This document shows, in pieces, positions 52,652 to 61,679 of a DNA stretch of 64,000 bases. Source of the DNA: Mucilaginibacter sp. PPCGB 2223 (GTDB taxonomy: Bacteria; Bacteroidota; Bacteroidia; Sphingobacteriales; Sphingobacteriaceae). The stretch covers positions 1,364,001 through 1,428,000 of the forward strand of contig NZ_MDJS01000001.1 of NCBI RefSeq assembly GCF_001705515.1. The letters are read 5' to 3'. Numbering within the stretch: the stretch's first letter is position 1; each line of letters opens with the position of its first letter. The translations under genes and the position numbers were made by a program. The notes under the pieces were generated by a model, which was given only the letters and a program-made list of their open reading frames with translations, made no database searches and had not been told where the DNA came from.

Positions 52652-54634
52652 TTATTTGCCCGGTTTAAACGTATTGTTTTTCGGATCCACATCGGGCAAC
52701 TGGTTATCCGGGTCCAGCATCACCTCATCAATGGTTGATGTCGACGGGTATTTGAACGTCCAGCTGGCACCGCGCTGCCATATCTCAACCGGTAAATGGA
52801 TGATTTCGGTTTTACCGTTGCTTTGGGTGATTTTTACATCAACCGGCATTACCAGCTTCTCTTTATTTAACACAGTGATCAACGCGCCCTTTTCGGGTTT
52901 ACCATCCACATAGCTAACGTTGGTTATGGCCTGGTCGAGCTTCCAGGTGGTAAAAAACCAGCCTTTCCACAGCCAGTTCAGGTCTTCGCCTGCAGCATTG
53001 TTCATCGCCCTGAAAAAATCGTATGGTGTTGGGTGTTTCATGGCCCATTGCTGTATGTAGTTGTGGAAGGCATAGTCGAACCTGTCGTGCCCCAAAACCA
53101 CATTGCGCAGCATATCCAGCGCTACCGAAGTTTTGCTATAATAGTAACCATAATCGCGCAGGCCCATAGCCTCAGGCGGTGTCATCAGCGGATCGGCCAT
53201 ACGCTGCATTGCACGCGACATAGCCTTTGCAGGCCTGGTGGCAGCATTATAGTATTCGCCTTTATTGAACATTTCGGTGGCATACTGGTTAATAAAAGTG
53301 TTGAATCCTTCATCCATCCACATATATTTACGCTCGTTCGAACCTACGATCATCGGGAACCAGTTATGCCCTATCTCGTGGGTAACATCGCCCCAAAGGC
53401 GGCCGTTCTTTAAATTATTCAGGCAGAAGATAATACCCGGGTACTCCATACCCAGAGCCACCCCGGCAACACTTACCGCCGAGTTCCACGGATATTCGTA
53501 GTAAGCCTTTGAATAGATCTCCATGCTGTTTTTCAGGTACTCGGTCGAGCGGCCCCACGAATCATTACCCGCGCTTTCGGCGGGATAGGCCGACATGGCT
53601 ATGCCTTTACGGCCCGAGGGGAAGTTTACCCTTGCAGCATCCCAGATAAAAGCCTTCGATGCCGCCCACGATACGTCGCGGCTATTGCTCATCTTAAAAT
53701 GCCAGGTCAGGTTACCGGCTCCGGCCGGGCGGGTTTCTTTTTCTCCCACTTCGCCTTCCTTGACGATCATTACCGTTTTATCGCTCTCACGGGCTTCTTT
53801 TAAACGTGCTACCTGGGTTGTTGTCAACACTTCGGCGGGGTTTTGCAAATCGCCCGATCCCACGACTATCATATCTGCCGGCGTAGTGATGTAGTAGTCA
53901 AAATCGCCATATTCGCAGTAAAACTCACCCAGGCCCATATATGGCAATGTGTTCCAGCCTTCTACATCATCGTACACGCACATACGCGGGTACCATTGGG
54001 CTATCTCGTAAACATAACCTTTTTTGAATTTTTTTCGGCCCATACGGTCGGCACCGTAAAACGGTATCGAAAAATCGTAGTTTACTTTAACCTCTATCTT
54101 ATCGCCTTTAGCACCAAGCGGGGCATTTAAGCGCACCTGCATACGCGCATCGGTAATTACAGGGGCAACGGTGTAGCTTTTGCCATTATAGGTTACGGTA
54201 ACGGTTTTTATATGATAACCGCCACGGTTAAATCCTTTAACGTCGAAACGGTCGCCATCCAACGGTGTGGTGGCCGCGCCGCGCGAGTCGGGGCTGAACA
54301 GGTTCTGATCTAACTGCAGCCACAGGTAATCAAGCTTGTCAGGACTATTATTGGTATAATTGATAACCACCTCGCCGGTAATTGTTGTATCCTGTGTGGT
54401 TTCGTTCAAGGTAGCTTTGATCTTGTAATCAGCGCGGTTTTGCCAATATTTCGGACCTGGTTGTCCGGATGCCGAGCGTACTTCAGTACCGGTAAGAGGC
54501 CAGGTTATGGGGCCGAAGGTTTCTTTATGATCATATCTGGTAGAATCGGTAGTTGTTTGTGCCCTGGTGTTTTGTTCAAGGAGTACAATTGCTGCCAGGA
54601 ACAGAAAAAGAGAATTAAATTTGATATAGCGCAT
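52652..54634 (-). CDS. M1 family zinc metallopeptidase, exported
   Basis: 660 residues. A signal peptide covers about 1-25 (ends NTRAQ). The zinc site is [27 protein letters not shown], i.e. HExxH-x18-E. The usual GxMEN exopeptidase motif is replaced by [10 protein letters not shown], as in many Bacteroidota M1-like proteins (aminopeptidase N superfamily without strict exopeptidase motif). It probably degrades peptides in the periplasm or at the surface. Confidence 0.92.
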   Translation of the reverse strand: MRYIKFNSLFLFLAAIVLLEQNTRAQTTTDSTRYDHKETFGPITWPLTGTEVRSASGQPGPKYWQNRADYKIKATLNETTQDTTITGEVVINYTNNSPDKLDYLWLQLDQNLFSPDSRGAATTPLDGDRFDVKGFNRGGYHIKTVTVTYNGKSYTVAPVITDARMQVRLNAPLGAKGDKIEVKVNYDFSIPFYGADRMGRKKFKKGYVYEIAQWYPRMCVYDDVEGWNTLPYMGLGEFYCEYGDFDYYITTPADMIVVGSGDLQNPAEVLTTTQVARLKEARESDKTVMIVKEGEVGEKETRPAGAGNLTWHFKMSNSRDVSWAASKAFIWDAARVNFPSGRKGIAMSAYPAESAGNDSWGRSTEYLKNSMEIYSKAYYEYPWNSAVSVAGVALGMEYPGIIFCLNNLKNGRLWGDVTHEIGHNWFPMIVGSNERKYMWMDEGFNTFINQYATEMFNKGEYYNAATRPAKAMSRAMQRMADPLMTPPEAMGLRDYGYYYSKTSVALDMLRNVVLGHDRFDYAFHNYIQQWAMKHPTPYDFFRAMNNAAGEDLNWLWKGWFFTTWKLDQAITNVSYVDGKPEKGALITVLNKEKLVMPVDVKITQSNGKTEIIHLPVEIWQRGASWTFKYPSTSTIDEVMLDPDNQLPDVDPKNNTFKPGK

Positions 54635-54825
54635 ATATTAATTGGGTAAACCACAAATAAACCAAATTAATGCCACATATTAAACCCAGGATCAACGGGT
54701 ATCAAAAATGTTATGGTAATCTTGTGTTTACATTAACGTAATTTGCTTTAAAACAAACCGATGCGGTTTTCCAAAAAAAGATCGTATATTTATAACAATC
54801 TATCTTATCCGTTAGCATTGTTTCT

Positions 54826-55650
54826 GTGGCCCCTAAAAAACCGTCACTTTTATTAATCACCCTATATCTCTTATTCGGCTTGCTCGCCTGCCGGCAATCA
54901 GACCAGGCTACTAATCCCCCTGTTAGTACGGCGCAGATCGATCAGCTGATCGAAAAGGGTGAACATCTTGAAAACGGCAATATCGATTCCATTCCAACGG
55001 TCATTGAACAACTCCGGCAACTTTCGGGTACCGGATCAAACAAAGTGGCCCGGGTATACGCCAAAATGTTCAGGGCGCATTACCTGTGGATGCGATCGGA
55101 CCACAAAGCCGCTATGACAACCGCTGTTGATGCTTTATCAGATGCAGAAAAATGGAAAGTTACCCGCGCTATACCCGAGCTTTATGGAATGATGGCCAAC
55201 CTATACAAGGAGAATACTGATTATAAAATGGCCTTCGCTGCCGCCGATAAGGGTTTAAACGCAGCGACAGGCAATAAAGATACTTCCGAGATCATTGCAC
55301 TGTTAGGTCTTAAAGCCATGTTTACCCATAGTGTATGGCTTACCAGCGACAAACATTTGGACGACAAAAGTCTCGACTTTCAACTTCAGGCCCTGAAAAT
55401 GGCCGAAGCCAACCCCAAATACGAGCGGATGCGTATCAGATTCTACGATAACATTGCCCAGTATTATAAAGATAACAAAGACTTCGATAAAGCTATCGAA
55501 TATGGCAACCGCGCAGTGCCATTAGCTTATAAATATAATCAGCCACGCTCGTTAACCTATGCCTACAGCTGGCTTGGCCAGGCCTGGTTTTATAAAGGTA
55601 ACCATGCCAGGGGAATAGCCTACCTGGATTCGGCTTTGCTGATATCCTAA
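54826..55650 (+). CDS. TPR lipoprotein part of an interrupted TPR/histidine-kinase-like gene
   Basis: 274 residues from a GTG start. The lipobox is LLAC (about residue 22). TPR-like helical repeats follow (about 60-274: AKMFRAHYLWMRSDHKAAMTTAVDALSDAEK, DKAIEYGNRAVPLAYKYNQPRSLTYAYSWLGQAWFYKGNHARGIAYLDSAL). The frame stops at TAA 55648-55650 in the middle of a repeat. The same frame then continues without a shift into the next segment. I read this as one gene broken by a nonsense codon or a sequencing error. Confidence 0.75.
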   Translation: MAPKKPSLLLITLYLLFGLLACRQSDQATNPPVSTAQIDQLIEKGEHLENGNIDSIPTVIEQLRQLSGTGSNKVARVYAKMFRAHYLWMRSDHKAAMTTAVDALSDAEKWKVTRAIPELYGMMANLYKENTDYKMAFAAADKGLNAATGNKDTSEIIALLGLKAMFTHSVWLTSDKHLDDKSLDFQLQALKMAEANPKYERMRIRFYDNIAQYYKDNKDFDKAIEYGNRAVPLAYKYNQPRSLTYAYSWLGQAWFYKGNHARGIAYLDSALLIS

Positions 55651-55674
55651 AAAATCAAAGAGCCCTATCGCGAG

Positions 55675-56205
55675 ATGGAGGTTTATATGCACCTGTTTGA
55701 TTGTGCCGTATCAGCAGGCGATTATAAAAAAGCAGTAGCGTATAATACGCGTTCGCGCGTTTTGCACGATTCGTTACAAGTACAATCGAACACCAAACAG
55801 ATTGGTGAACTGCAGATTAAATACGAAACTGTAAAAAAAGATAAAGAAATTGCCATGCTCGATAAATCGGCCAGGATCAGGAACCGCGAAATGCTCTACA
55901 TTATCATTGGTTCGTTGATATTTATCGGGTTTTGTGTGGCCTTGCTTTTACAGTCGAGGGTTATTCACCGGCACAACCTGATCATTAAGGCCAAAAATGC
56001 GGCACTAAACAGCGCCCTCGATAATATTGCCTATATCCAGTCGCACGAATTGCGTAAACCCGTGGCTTCCATTTTAGGCCTGATCAACATTATCAAAGCC
56101 GAAGACTACCATGCCGATAAGGATACCTTGTTAAAGCTGGAGGCTGCAGCTAAAGAGCTCGACGACAAGATACAGGATATCAACGCGCACGCCCAGATGA
56201 AATAG
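55675..56205 (+). CDS. C-terminal part of the interrupted gene: TPR end, TM helix and HisKA-like region
   Basis: 176 residues, in the same frame as the upstream segment; codons between 55651 and 55674 are also open. It completes the TPR region (AVSAGDYKKAVAYNTRSRVLHDSL), has a coiled linker and a membrane helix (MLYIIIGSLIFIGFCVALLLQ). A histidine-kinase dimerisation helix with H-box QSHELRKPVASILGLINII comes next. The protein ends right after the DHp helices; no HATPase domain follows. If made, it could only be a phosphoacceptor or regulator. Confidence 0.72.
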   Translation: MEVYMHLFDCAVSAGDYKKAVAYNTRSRVLHDSLQVQSNTKQIGELQIKYETVKKDKEIAMLDKSARIRNREMLYIIIGSLIFIGFCVALLLQSRVIHRHNLIIKAKNAALNSALDNIAYIQSHELRKPVASILGLINIIKAEDYHADKDTLLKLEAAAKELDDKIQDINAHAQMK

Positions 56206-56237
56206 ATACTTTATGCTGCATTGCAAAACTGTTCTAT

Positions 56238-57785
56238 TTAATGATCTGAAATTACAACCGTAGGCCCGGTCCCTTTCGGTTTTTTGATTACCAATAACAA
56301 CAAAGGCAGCGTAATCACAAAGAAAGCCCCTATCAGCTGGTACGAATCGAGATAACTCAACAGTGTGGATTGTTTAACTACGATCGCATCAATAACCTTC
56401 ATGGCTTTTTCGCGGGCGTCCGTCCACTCCATCCCTCTTTGATGAAAGTTTGCCGCGTAAATATTGAGGCGCTCTGTAACAAGCTGGTTACCAGCTGTGA
56501 TATGTGATACCATATCGGTACGGTGCGAAGCAAAACGCCTTGCCGCATAGGTATTGATGATGGATATGCCGAACGAACCGCCCAATTGCCGCATCATATT
56601 ATTCAGTGCGGTACCCTGTGGCATATCTTTTTGCTGAAGCGTCGATACGGCTAACGTGCTTAGCGGCACGGTAAGTAAGGCCATACCAACCGCACGAAAG
56701 ATCAGGGTGAGACTTATTGTCCTTGCCGAGGTATCGAAGCTCATACCCGACATGCTGAAGTTAAAATAGATAAAAAATAAGAAGCCGATGGCCGTTATCA
56801 GCACGGGCGATACGCCTTTTTGCAATAACCTGCCCGAAATAACCAGCGCTACTAATGCCAGAATAGCCCCCGGCATCAGCAGCATGCCGCTTTGCGAAGG
56901 CGTAAAATTAAGCAGTCGCTGAGCGATTACCGGGGTTAAAAATATCGAGGTGAACATCCCGCTGCCGGTAACAAAGGTTAATATTGCCGCTACACTCAGA
57001 GATTTACTTTTCAATACCCTCAGGTTAACAACCGGATTGGGGATATGCAGTTCCCACATGATGAACATGATCAGCGAAAGCCCGGCCAACACACTTAAAA
57101 AGATGATATAGCCTGCCGAGAACCAATCGTCGGTCTCGCCGCGCTCGAGCACAGTTTGCAGGCTGCCGATACCTATAGTGAGCAGGATGATACCCGGCCA
57201 GTCGACCTTATTGATCTGTACTTTTGTAGCCGACTCCGGCAGCAAAAAGTAGCACGATACCGCAGCCAGGATGCCGATAGGTACGTTGATGTAAAATATC
57301 CACGGCCAGGAGTAATTTTCGGTGATAAAGCCGCCAAGGGTTGGGCCGATGGTTGGGCCGATAAATACCCCGATACCGAACAGTGCGCTGGCTATGCCTA
57401 CTTTCTCTTTCGGAAACTGCTCGTAAACCACAGCAGCCGAAACCGAGAGCAGGGCCCCGCCGCCCAATCCCTGCAAAAACCTGAAGAATACCAAAACCCA
57501 TATCGAGCCGGCCTGCCCGCACATCAGCGAACATACGATGAACAGGATCACCGAGCCGATATAATACTTTCGGCGACCCAGCATATTGGTCAAAAAGCTT
57601 GTCATGGGTATGATGATGACATTTGCTATGGCATACGAGGTGATTACCCAGGCGGTATCTTCCAGTGTCGAACCCAGGTTACCGCTCATATAACTCAGGG
57701 CCACATTCACGATAGACGTATCTATCAGTTCCATTATGGCGGCGCTTATCACCGTAATAATGAGTAGTTTTTGTTTAAAGTTCAT
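56238..57785 (-). CDS. MFS multidrug efflux transporter, DHA2 (EmrB/QacA) family
   Basis: 515 residues and about 14 hydrophobic segments. LIDTSIVNVALSYMSGNLGSTLEDTAWVITSYAIANVIIIP and LGRRKYYIGS are DHA2 signatures, and GIASALFGIGVFIGPTIGPTLGGFITENYSWPWIFYINVPIG is motif C. It exports toxic compounds using the proton gradient. No EmrA-type partner is present in the window. A TetR gene lies upstream on the same strand, with two operators in the gap. Confidence 0.95.
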   Translation of the reverse strand: MNFKQKLLIITVISAAIMELIDTSIVNVALSYMSGNLGSTLEDTAWVITSYAIANVIIIPMTSFLTNMLGRRKYYIGSVILFIVCSLMCGQAGSIWVLVFFRFLQGLGGGALLSVSAAVVYEQFPKEKVGIASALFGIGVFIGPTIGPTLGGFITENYSWPWIFYINVPIGILAAVSCYFLLPESATKVQINKVDWPGIILLTIGIGSLQTVLERGETDDWFSAGYIIFLSVLAGLSLIMFIMWELHIPNPVVNLRVLKSKSLSVAAILTFVTGSGMFTSIFLTPVIAQRLLNFTPSQSGMLLMPGAILALVALVISGRLLQKGVSPVLITAIGFLFFIYFNFSMSGMSFDTSARTISLTLIFRAVGMALLTVPLSTLAVSTLQQKDMPQGTALNNMMRQLGGSFGISIINTYAARRFASHRTDMVSHITAGNQLVTERLNIYAANFHQRGMEWTDAREKAMKVIDAIVVKQSTLLSYLDSYQLIGAFFVITLPLLLLVIKKPKGTGPTVVISDH

Positions 57786-57800
57786 AGCATTGTTATTTAT

Positions 57801-57816
57801 TATACCGATCGGTATA
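57801..57816. promoter_or_regulatory. TetR operator copy 3 (TATACC-GATC-GGTATA)
   Basis: A perfect 16-bp palindrome begins 15 bp before the MFS ATG. It has the same ATACC-N4-GGTAT core as the other four copies. A dimer bound here would block expression of the pump. Confidence 0.75.
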
Positions 57817-57900
57817 TTTTAATTTGTAACAAATCATATTTACTTCATCTCATCTCTAAAACCTCACTGGATTTGCCGGTACAATAATAGAATATAATTT

Positions 57901-57914
57901 ATACCGAATGGTAT
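57901..57914. promoter_or_regulatory. TetR operator copy 4 (ATACC-GAAT-GGTAT)
   Basis: An inverted repeat with 5-bp arms lies in the TetR-MFS gap, 18 bp after the TetR stop. It starts exactly 100 bp from copy 3 and may help loop or tune pump repression. Confidence 0.65.
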
Positions 57915-57931
57915 TTTAAATGTCAAAAAAA

Positions 57932-58537
57932 TCAGTGGGCCTTTAACCCTTCAATCAGTTTGCTTACGGTTTTGAGCACCTCGTCGAGGTTGGCTGGCTG
58001 GCTGGTCACCCGGGCGATCATGATGCCACCCTCTATCAGCGCAATCATTGATAGCGCCACATTATTGGCATCCACATTACTGCTGAACTCGCCCGAATTA
58101 ATGCCGCCCTGTATCAGGTTGATGATACTTTTCTGCCAGCGGATAACCGCCTTTGCCGCCCTGTCTTTTAGCTGATTATTGGTATCATCTGCCTCAACTG
58201 CAGTGTTTAATATCGGGCAGCCGCCTTCCGGGAACGGGCTGCGTTTAAAACTATGATATACCTGGGCATAAACCATTAGCTTGTCGTGGTAGGTTGAGGC
58301 ACTGGTCATTCGTTGTAAAATGATCTTTCGCAACTTTTCCAAGTTATAATCAAAAGCCGCTATCGCTACTTCTTCTTTGTTTTCAAAATTGCCATAGATG
58401 CTGCCTTTTGTAAGGCCGGTGGCGGTGGTCAGGTCAGACATCGAAGTGCCCACATATCCCTTGGTATTAAAGATATCTGCGGTGGTTTCGATAATAAACT
58501 GCCGGGTACGTTCTGATTTTGACAAGCCTTTACTCAT
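57932..58537 (-). CDS. TetR/AcrR family regulator of the MFS pump
   Basis: 201 residues from ATG 58537 (MSKGLSKSERTRQFI). The HTH is GYVGTSMSDLTTATGLTKGSIYGNF, nearly the same as that of the TetR protein at 2332-2928. The GGCPILN ligand-domain motif is shared too. A longer frame to 58570 would start inside the operator. It most likely represses itself and the MFS gene; the inducer is unknown. Confidence 0.92.
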   Translation of the reverse strand: MSKGLSKSERTRQFIIETTADIFNTKGYVGTSMSDLTTATGLTKGSIYGNFENKEEVAIAAFDYNLEKLRKIILQRMTSASTYHDKLMVYAQVYHSFKRSPFPEGGCPILNTAVEADDTNNQLKDRAAKAVIRWQKSIINLIQGGINSGEFSSNVDANNVALSMIALIEGGIMIARVTSQPANLDEVLKTVSKLIEGLKAH

Positions 58538-58545
58538 ACACAAAT

Positions 58546-58559
58546 ATACCAAATGGTAT
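58546..58559. promoter_or_regulatory. TetR operator copy 5 (ATACC-AAAT-GGTAT)
   Basis: An inverted repeat with 5-bp arms lies 8 bp upstream of the TetR ATG. It fits autorepression and the shared motif. Confidence 0.7.
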
Positions 58560-58617
58560 TGTGAAAACAAACACGGGTTAGATTTTAAACACGTTCTGCG
58601 CAGTTCCCGGAAAAAAA

Positions 58618-59451
58618 TCAGCGACCGTTTATTATGGTATCAATATGGGTTTTCAGGTAATGTGTATACAAGCTCGCCTCGCTGTTCCCCAGGTGTACCC
58701 CATCCATGGTTTCAAATTTTATGTCGGGCGGGGGGATAAAAGCAACTCCCGGGAAGCTTTCCTTAATTTTGGTTCTTACTATTACTGCCTGCGGCAATGA
58801 CTTGAGGTTCTCATTCACCGGCATTTCAAAAAAACACACTCTGCTTTTGTGTTCGTGCATTATTTGAATGTAGTGTTTCAATCTGACGAGTGATCTGTCG
58901 ATCAACGCGCTATCCGGGTTTTCAAATTGCTTTTCCTGGCTTTGCAGCAATTCACGAAATACGTTTGGCGGTACAGCGGGATAAACAATCGTTTTTTTCG
59001 CGTTCCCTTTTATAAGATGTCTTATCAGGCCTACAGGCTGATTCTCATCCCGCATGGCTAAAATATTCTTCTTAAAAAATTGCCTGACCGGAGAGTTAAC
59101 AGACTGTACAAAACCTTCATTTTCTTTCTTAAAAAAGAGGTTTGTCTCGATAAAGACCACCTCCGGCAGTTTTTCTCTTTTTAAGAGCACCTCACACCCA
59201 TCTAATATCGACATGCCGGGCATTGCCAGATTATAAATACCGGGTATACTATCCAGAACTATTCTGTCTGAAAGCGAGGTTCCGATAATAACGGCCCTGG
59301 GCATTGCCTGACTGTATATATACCGGTCTGCTTTAATAATATTGCCTTGATACTGGTACTGTTCCGATCTCCATATTTTTTTCTCTGCGATCAAGAAACA
59401 ATCATATAAGACCAACAAAAACACTGCTACAAATAAGCTTTTCCTGATCAT
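58618..59451 (-). CDS. SGNH-hydrolase-like membrane-anchored protein, partner of MBOAT
   Basis: 277 residues. One N-terminal membrane anchor (about 5-21) is followed by an SGNH-like domain: AVIIGTSLSDRIVLDS gives the G-x-S nucleophile block (Ser59) and DGVHLGNSEASLY gives a D-x-x-H block near the C-terminus. Proteins like this (AlgX/AlgJ- and PatB-like) work with MBOAT acyltransferases to acylate polymers outside the membrane. It starts 4 bp after the MBOAT gene ends, in the same operon. The polymer is unknown. Confidence 0.75.
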   Translation of the reverse strand: MIRKSLFVAVFLLVLYDCFLIAEKKIWRSEQYQYQGNIIKADRYIYSQAMPRAVIIGTSLSDRIVLDSIPGIYNLAMPGMSILDGCEVLLKREKLPEVVFIETNLFFKKENEGFVQSVNSPVRQFFKKNILAMRDENQPVGLIRHLIKGNAKKTIVYPAVPPNVFRELLQSQEKQFENPDSALIDRSLVRLKHYIQIMHEHKSRVCFFEMPVNENLKSLPQAVIVRTKIKESFPGVAFIPPPDIKFETMDGVHLGNSEASLYTHYLKTHIDTIINGR

Positions 59452-59455
59452 ATAC

Positions 59456-60862
59456 TTAAAATTGAAAATAAATAAATGATCCCGAAGGGCCGCTATTCAC
59501 AATAATCATAAATAACATAAGTCCATATACAACAAATTGATATTTTGTAAAGAAACCGGCAATAGCTGTATTTGATTTGCCTAAATAATATAAGTGATAC
59601 AATATCACAGGTAAAGAATAAATGATGATCAGGAAAGGATTATTAAATGTAATCGAGACTTTATAGTTTGCAAAGATTGAGCTAAAATATTCGATTACAT
59701 GTGCAAAAGGCAGTTTGAATAATATCCACGCAAAGGTTACAAACAAAAATACAACCACCCGCTTTAAAAAACTTTGCCAAATACCAGGTTCGGTATCGTT
59801 CCGGCCCCTTGTAAAAAAACGCTCAACAGCCAGAGCGCCGCCATGAAACAGGCCCCATACGGCATAGCTCCAGGCAGCGCCATGCCATAATCCACCCAGG
59901 GTCATGGTAATAATTAAATTAATATAGGTCCGTACCTTTCCGCTTCTGTTACCGCCAAGAGGTATATATAAATATTCCTTTAAAAACGTCGATAATGAAA
60001 TATGCCAGCGTCTCCAGAAATCCGAAAACGACGCAGAGATATACGGAAAATTAAAGTTCTCCATCAAGTCATACCCGAACATTTTAGCAATACCAAGCGC
60101 GATAAGTGAGTACCCTGCAAAGTCGGCAAAAATTTGAAACGAGTATCCAAAAACCATAGCGATCAGTTCGACCGAGGATAAGGTTTTAAAATAAGGATAT
60201 TCCATCCAAAATGTAAAATTCGAAAGGTTATCAGCTACTGTCATTTTCAAAAAATAACCTGTGATGAGTTTTTTAAAAACATATGCCCAGTCAATATCCG
60301 TGAGTTTCTTGGGGCCGATCTGAGGATAAAACTCATAAGCCTTTAAAATGGGGCCTGCTATGAGGTGAGGAAAAAAAGAAATAAAAAACAGCGTTTTGTA
60401 AATATGCTTTTTGAATGACTTGTCTATCGTTAAAACATCGTGATGTTTATTTGAGTAGACATCGATCAACAAACTGATTCCTTCGAAGGTATAGAAAGAT
60501 ATACCTATTGGCAACGGAATTAATAAAAGGTATCTCCCGGGATCGGTAGCGGTATTAAAAAATGTTTTGGCAAATAACGGACTATACTTAAAAAAAACAA
60601 GGATAAGCACATTGATGCAAACGCCCAGGGTAGCATATACACGCCTGTATTTTCTATCTTGGTTAACTACCAGGTAACTTGTAACAATGTTTATTGCCGC
60701 CGAGAGCAGAAGTAATACAAGTAGGTATGGCTGGCCGTATGCGTAAAAGATCAAACTTGATATGATCAATATCTGTATCTGAAATTTCGATAAAAACGGA
60801 AGATAATAAATTAGAAAAGTTACTAATACAAGTATTATAAAAGCGAAACTATTAAAAAGCAT
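59456..60862 (-). CDS. MBOAT family O-acyltransferase (AlgI/DltB-like)
   Basis: 468 residues with about ten hydrophobic segments. The AlgI signatures are ILPLPIGISFYTFEGISLLIDVY-like (LIPLPIGISFYTFEGIS), FFPHLIAGPILKAYEF, NFPYISASFSDFWRRWHISLSTFLKEYLYIPLGGNRSG and the active His in GGLWHGAAWSYAVWGLFHG. It carries an acyl group across the membrane for transfer to a polysaccharide. The downstream SGNH protein probably completes the transfer. Confidence 0.92.
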   Translation of the reverse strand: MLFNSFAFIILVLVTFLIYYLPFLSKFQIQILIISSLIFYAYGQPYLLVLLLLSAAINIVTSYLVVNQDRKYRRVYATLGVCINVLILVFFKYSPLFAKTFFNTATDPGRYLLLIPLPIGISFYTFEGISLLIDVYSNKHHDVLTIDKSFKKHIYKTLFFISFFPHLIAGPILKAYEFYPQIGPKKLTDIDWAYVFKKLITGYFLKMTVADNLSNFTFWMEYPYFKTLSSVELIAMVFGYSFQIFADFAGYSLIALGIAKMFGYDLMENFNFPYISASFSDFWRRWHISLSTFLKEYLYIPLGGNRSGKVRTYINLIITMTLGGLWHGAAWSYAVWGLFHGGALAVERFFTRGRNDTEPGIWQSFLKRVVVFLFVTFAWILFKLPFAHVIEYFSSIFANYKVSITFNNPFLIIIYSLPVILYHLYYLGKSNTAIAGFFTKYQFVVYGLMLFMIIVNSGPSGSFIYFQF

Positions 60863-60950
60863 TGGCCTAATTTTGCGCTAATATACTTATAAAACCAAAA
60901 AGCCAAACCGGTTGTAGCCAGACCGTACAAAGGTTGCCGATTAACAATAA

Positions 60951-61679
60951 TTATTGCCGCTTAATAAACTTACCCTTCAGTATCCGTTTCATTACCTCAT
61001 CGGTGTAGTTGGGGCTTACTGTTATTTTGCTATACCCCAAATGCAGCACATTACCTTCGATGGTATTGATGCGATCGATGTTCACAATATAGCTTTTGTG
61101 CACCTGCACAAATTTCTCCGGCGGCAGTTTTTCTAAAATTCCTTTAATGGTGAGGTATACCACCAGTTTATTGTTGTTGGTGTAAAGTGTTATGTAATTA
61201 GCCAGGGCTTCCACGTATAGCAGTTCGTTATACATTATGCGCTCTATTCTACCATTGCACTTCACATAAAAGTATTCGTCGTCAGGCTTTTCTTTCTCCG
61301 CCGGGATATTCTTTTGCTTGAGTGTTTTAAGCTCCAATGCCTTCTGGCCGGCTTTGATGAAACGTTCGAGCGAAAAAGGCTTCACCAGGTAATCTACCAC
61401 GGCCATCTCAAAACCTTCCAGGGCATACTGGCCGTAGGCAGTGGTCATAATCACCATAGGCAGGTTGGCCGACGAACGTAAAAACTCCATACCGTTCATC
61501 TTAGGCATATTGATATCCAGGAAAATCAGGTCGACTGGCTGGCTATTAATTACGCTGATGGCTTTAAGCGGGTTTTCAGCTATCCCGACCAAATTCAAAA
61601 AATCGGTTTCCTCAATATACTCCTGCAAAAGCTTGCGGGCTATGGGCTCATCGTCGACTATTACGCAGTTTAAAACCAT
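60951..61679 (-). CDS. LytTR family response regulator
   Basis: 242 residues. The receiver domain covers about 1-120 with phosphoacceptor Asp55 (LIFLDINMPKMNG) and Lys in VKPFSLERF. The LytTR DNA-binding domain covers about 140-240 (YVEALANYITLYT, FVQVHKSYIVNIDRI). Its ATG overlaps the end of the kinase gene by 10 bp. It is probably phosphorylated by that kinase. Targets are unknown. Confidence 0.94.
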   Translation of the reverse strand: MVLNCVIVDDEPIARKLLQEYIEETDFLNLVGIAENPLKAISVINSQPVDLIFLDINMPKMNGMEFLRSSANLPMVIMTTAYGQYALEGFEMAVVDYLVKPFSLERFIKAGQKALELKTLKQKNIPAEKEKPDDEYFYVKCNGRIERIMYNELLYVEALANYITLYTNNNKLVVYLTIKGILEKLPPEKFVQVHKSYIVNIDRINTIEGNVLHLGYSKITVSPNYTDEVMKRILKGKFIKRQ

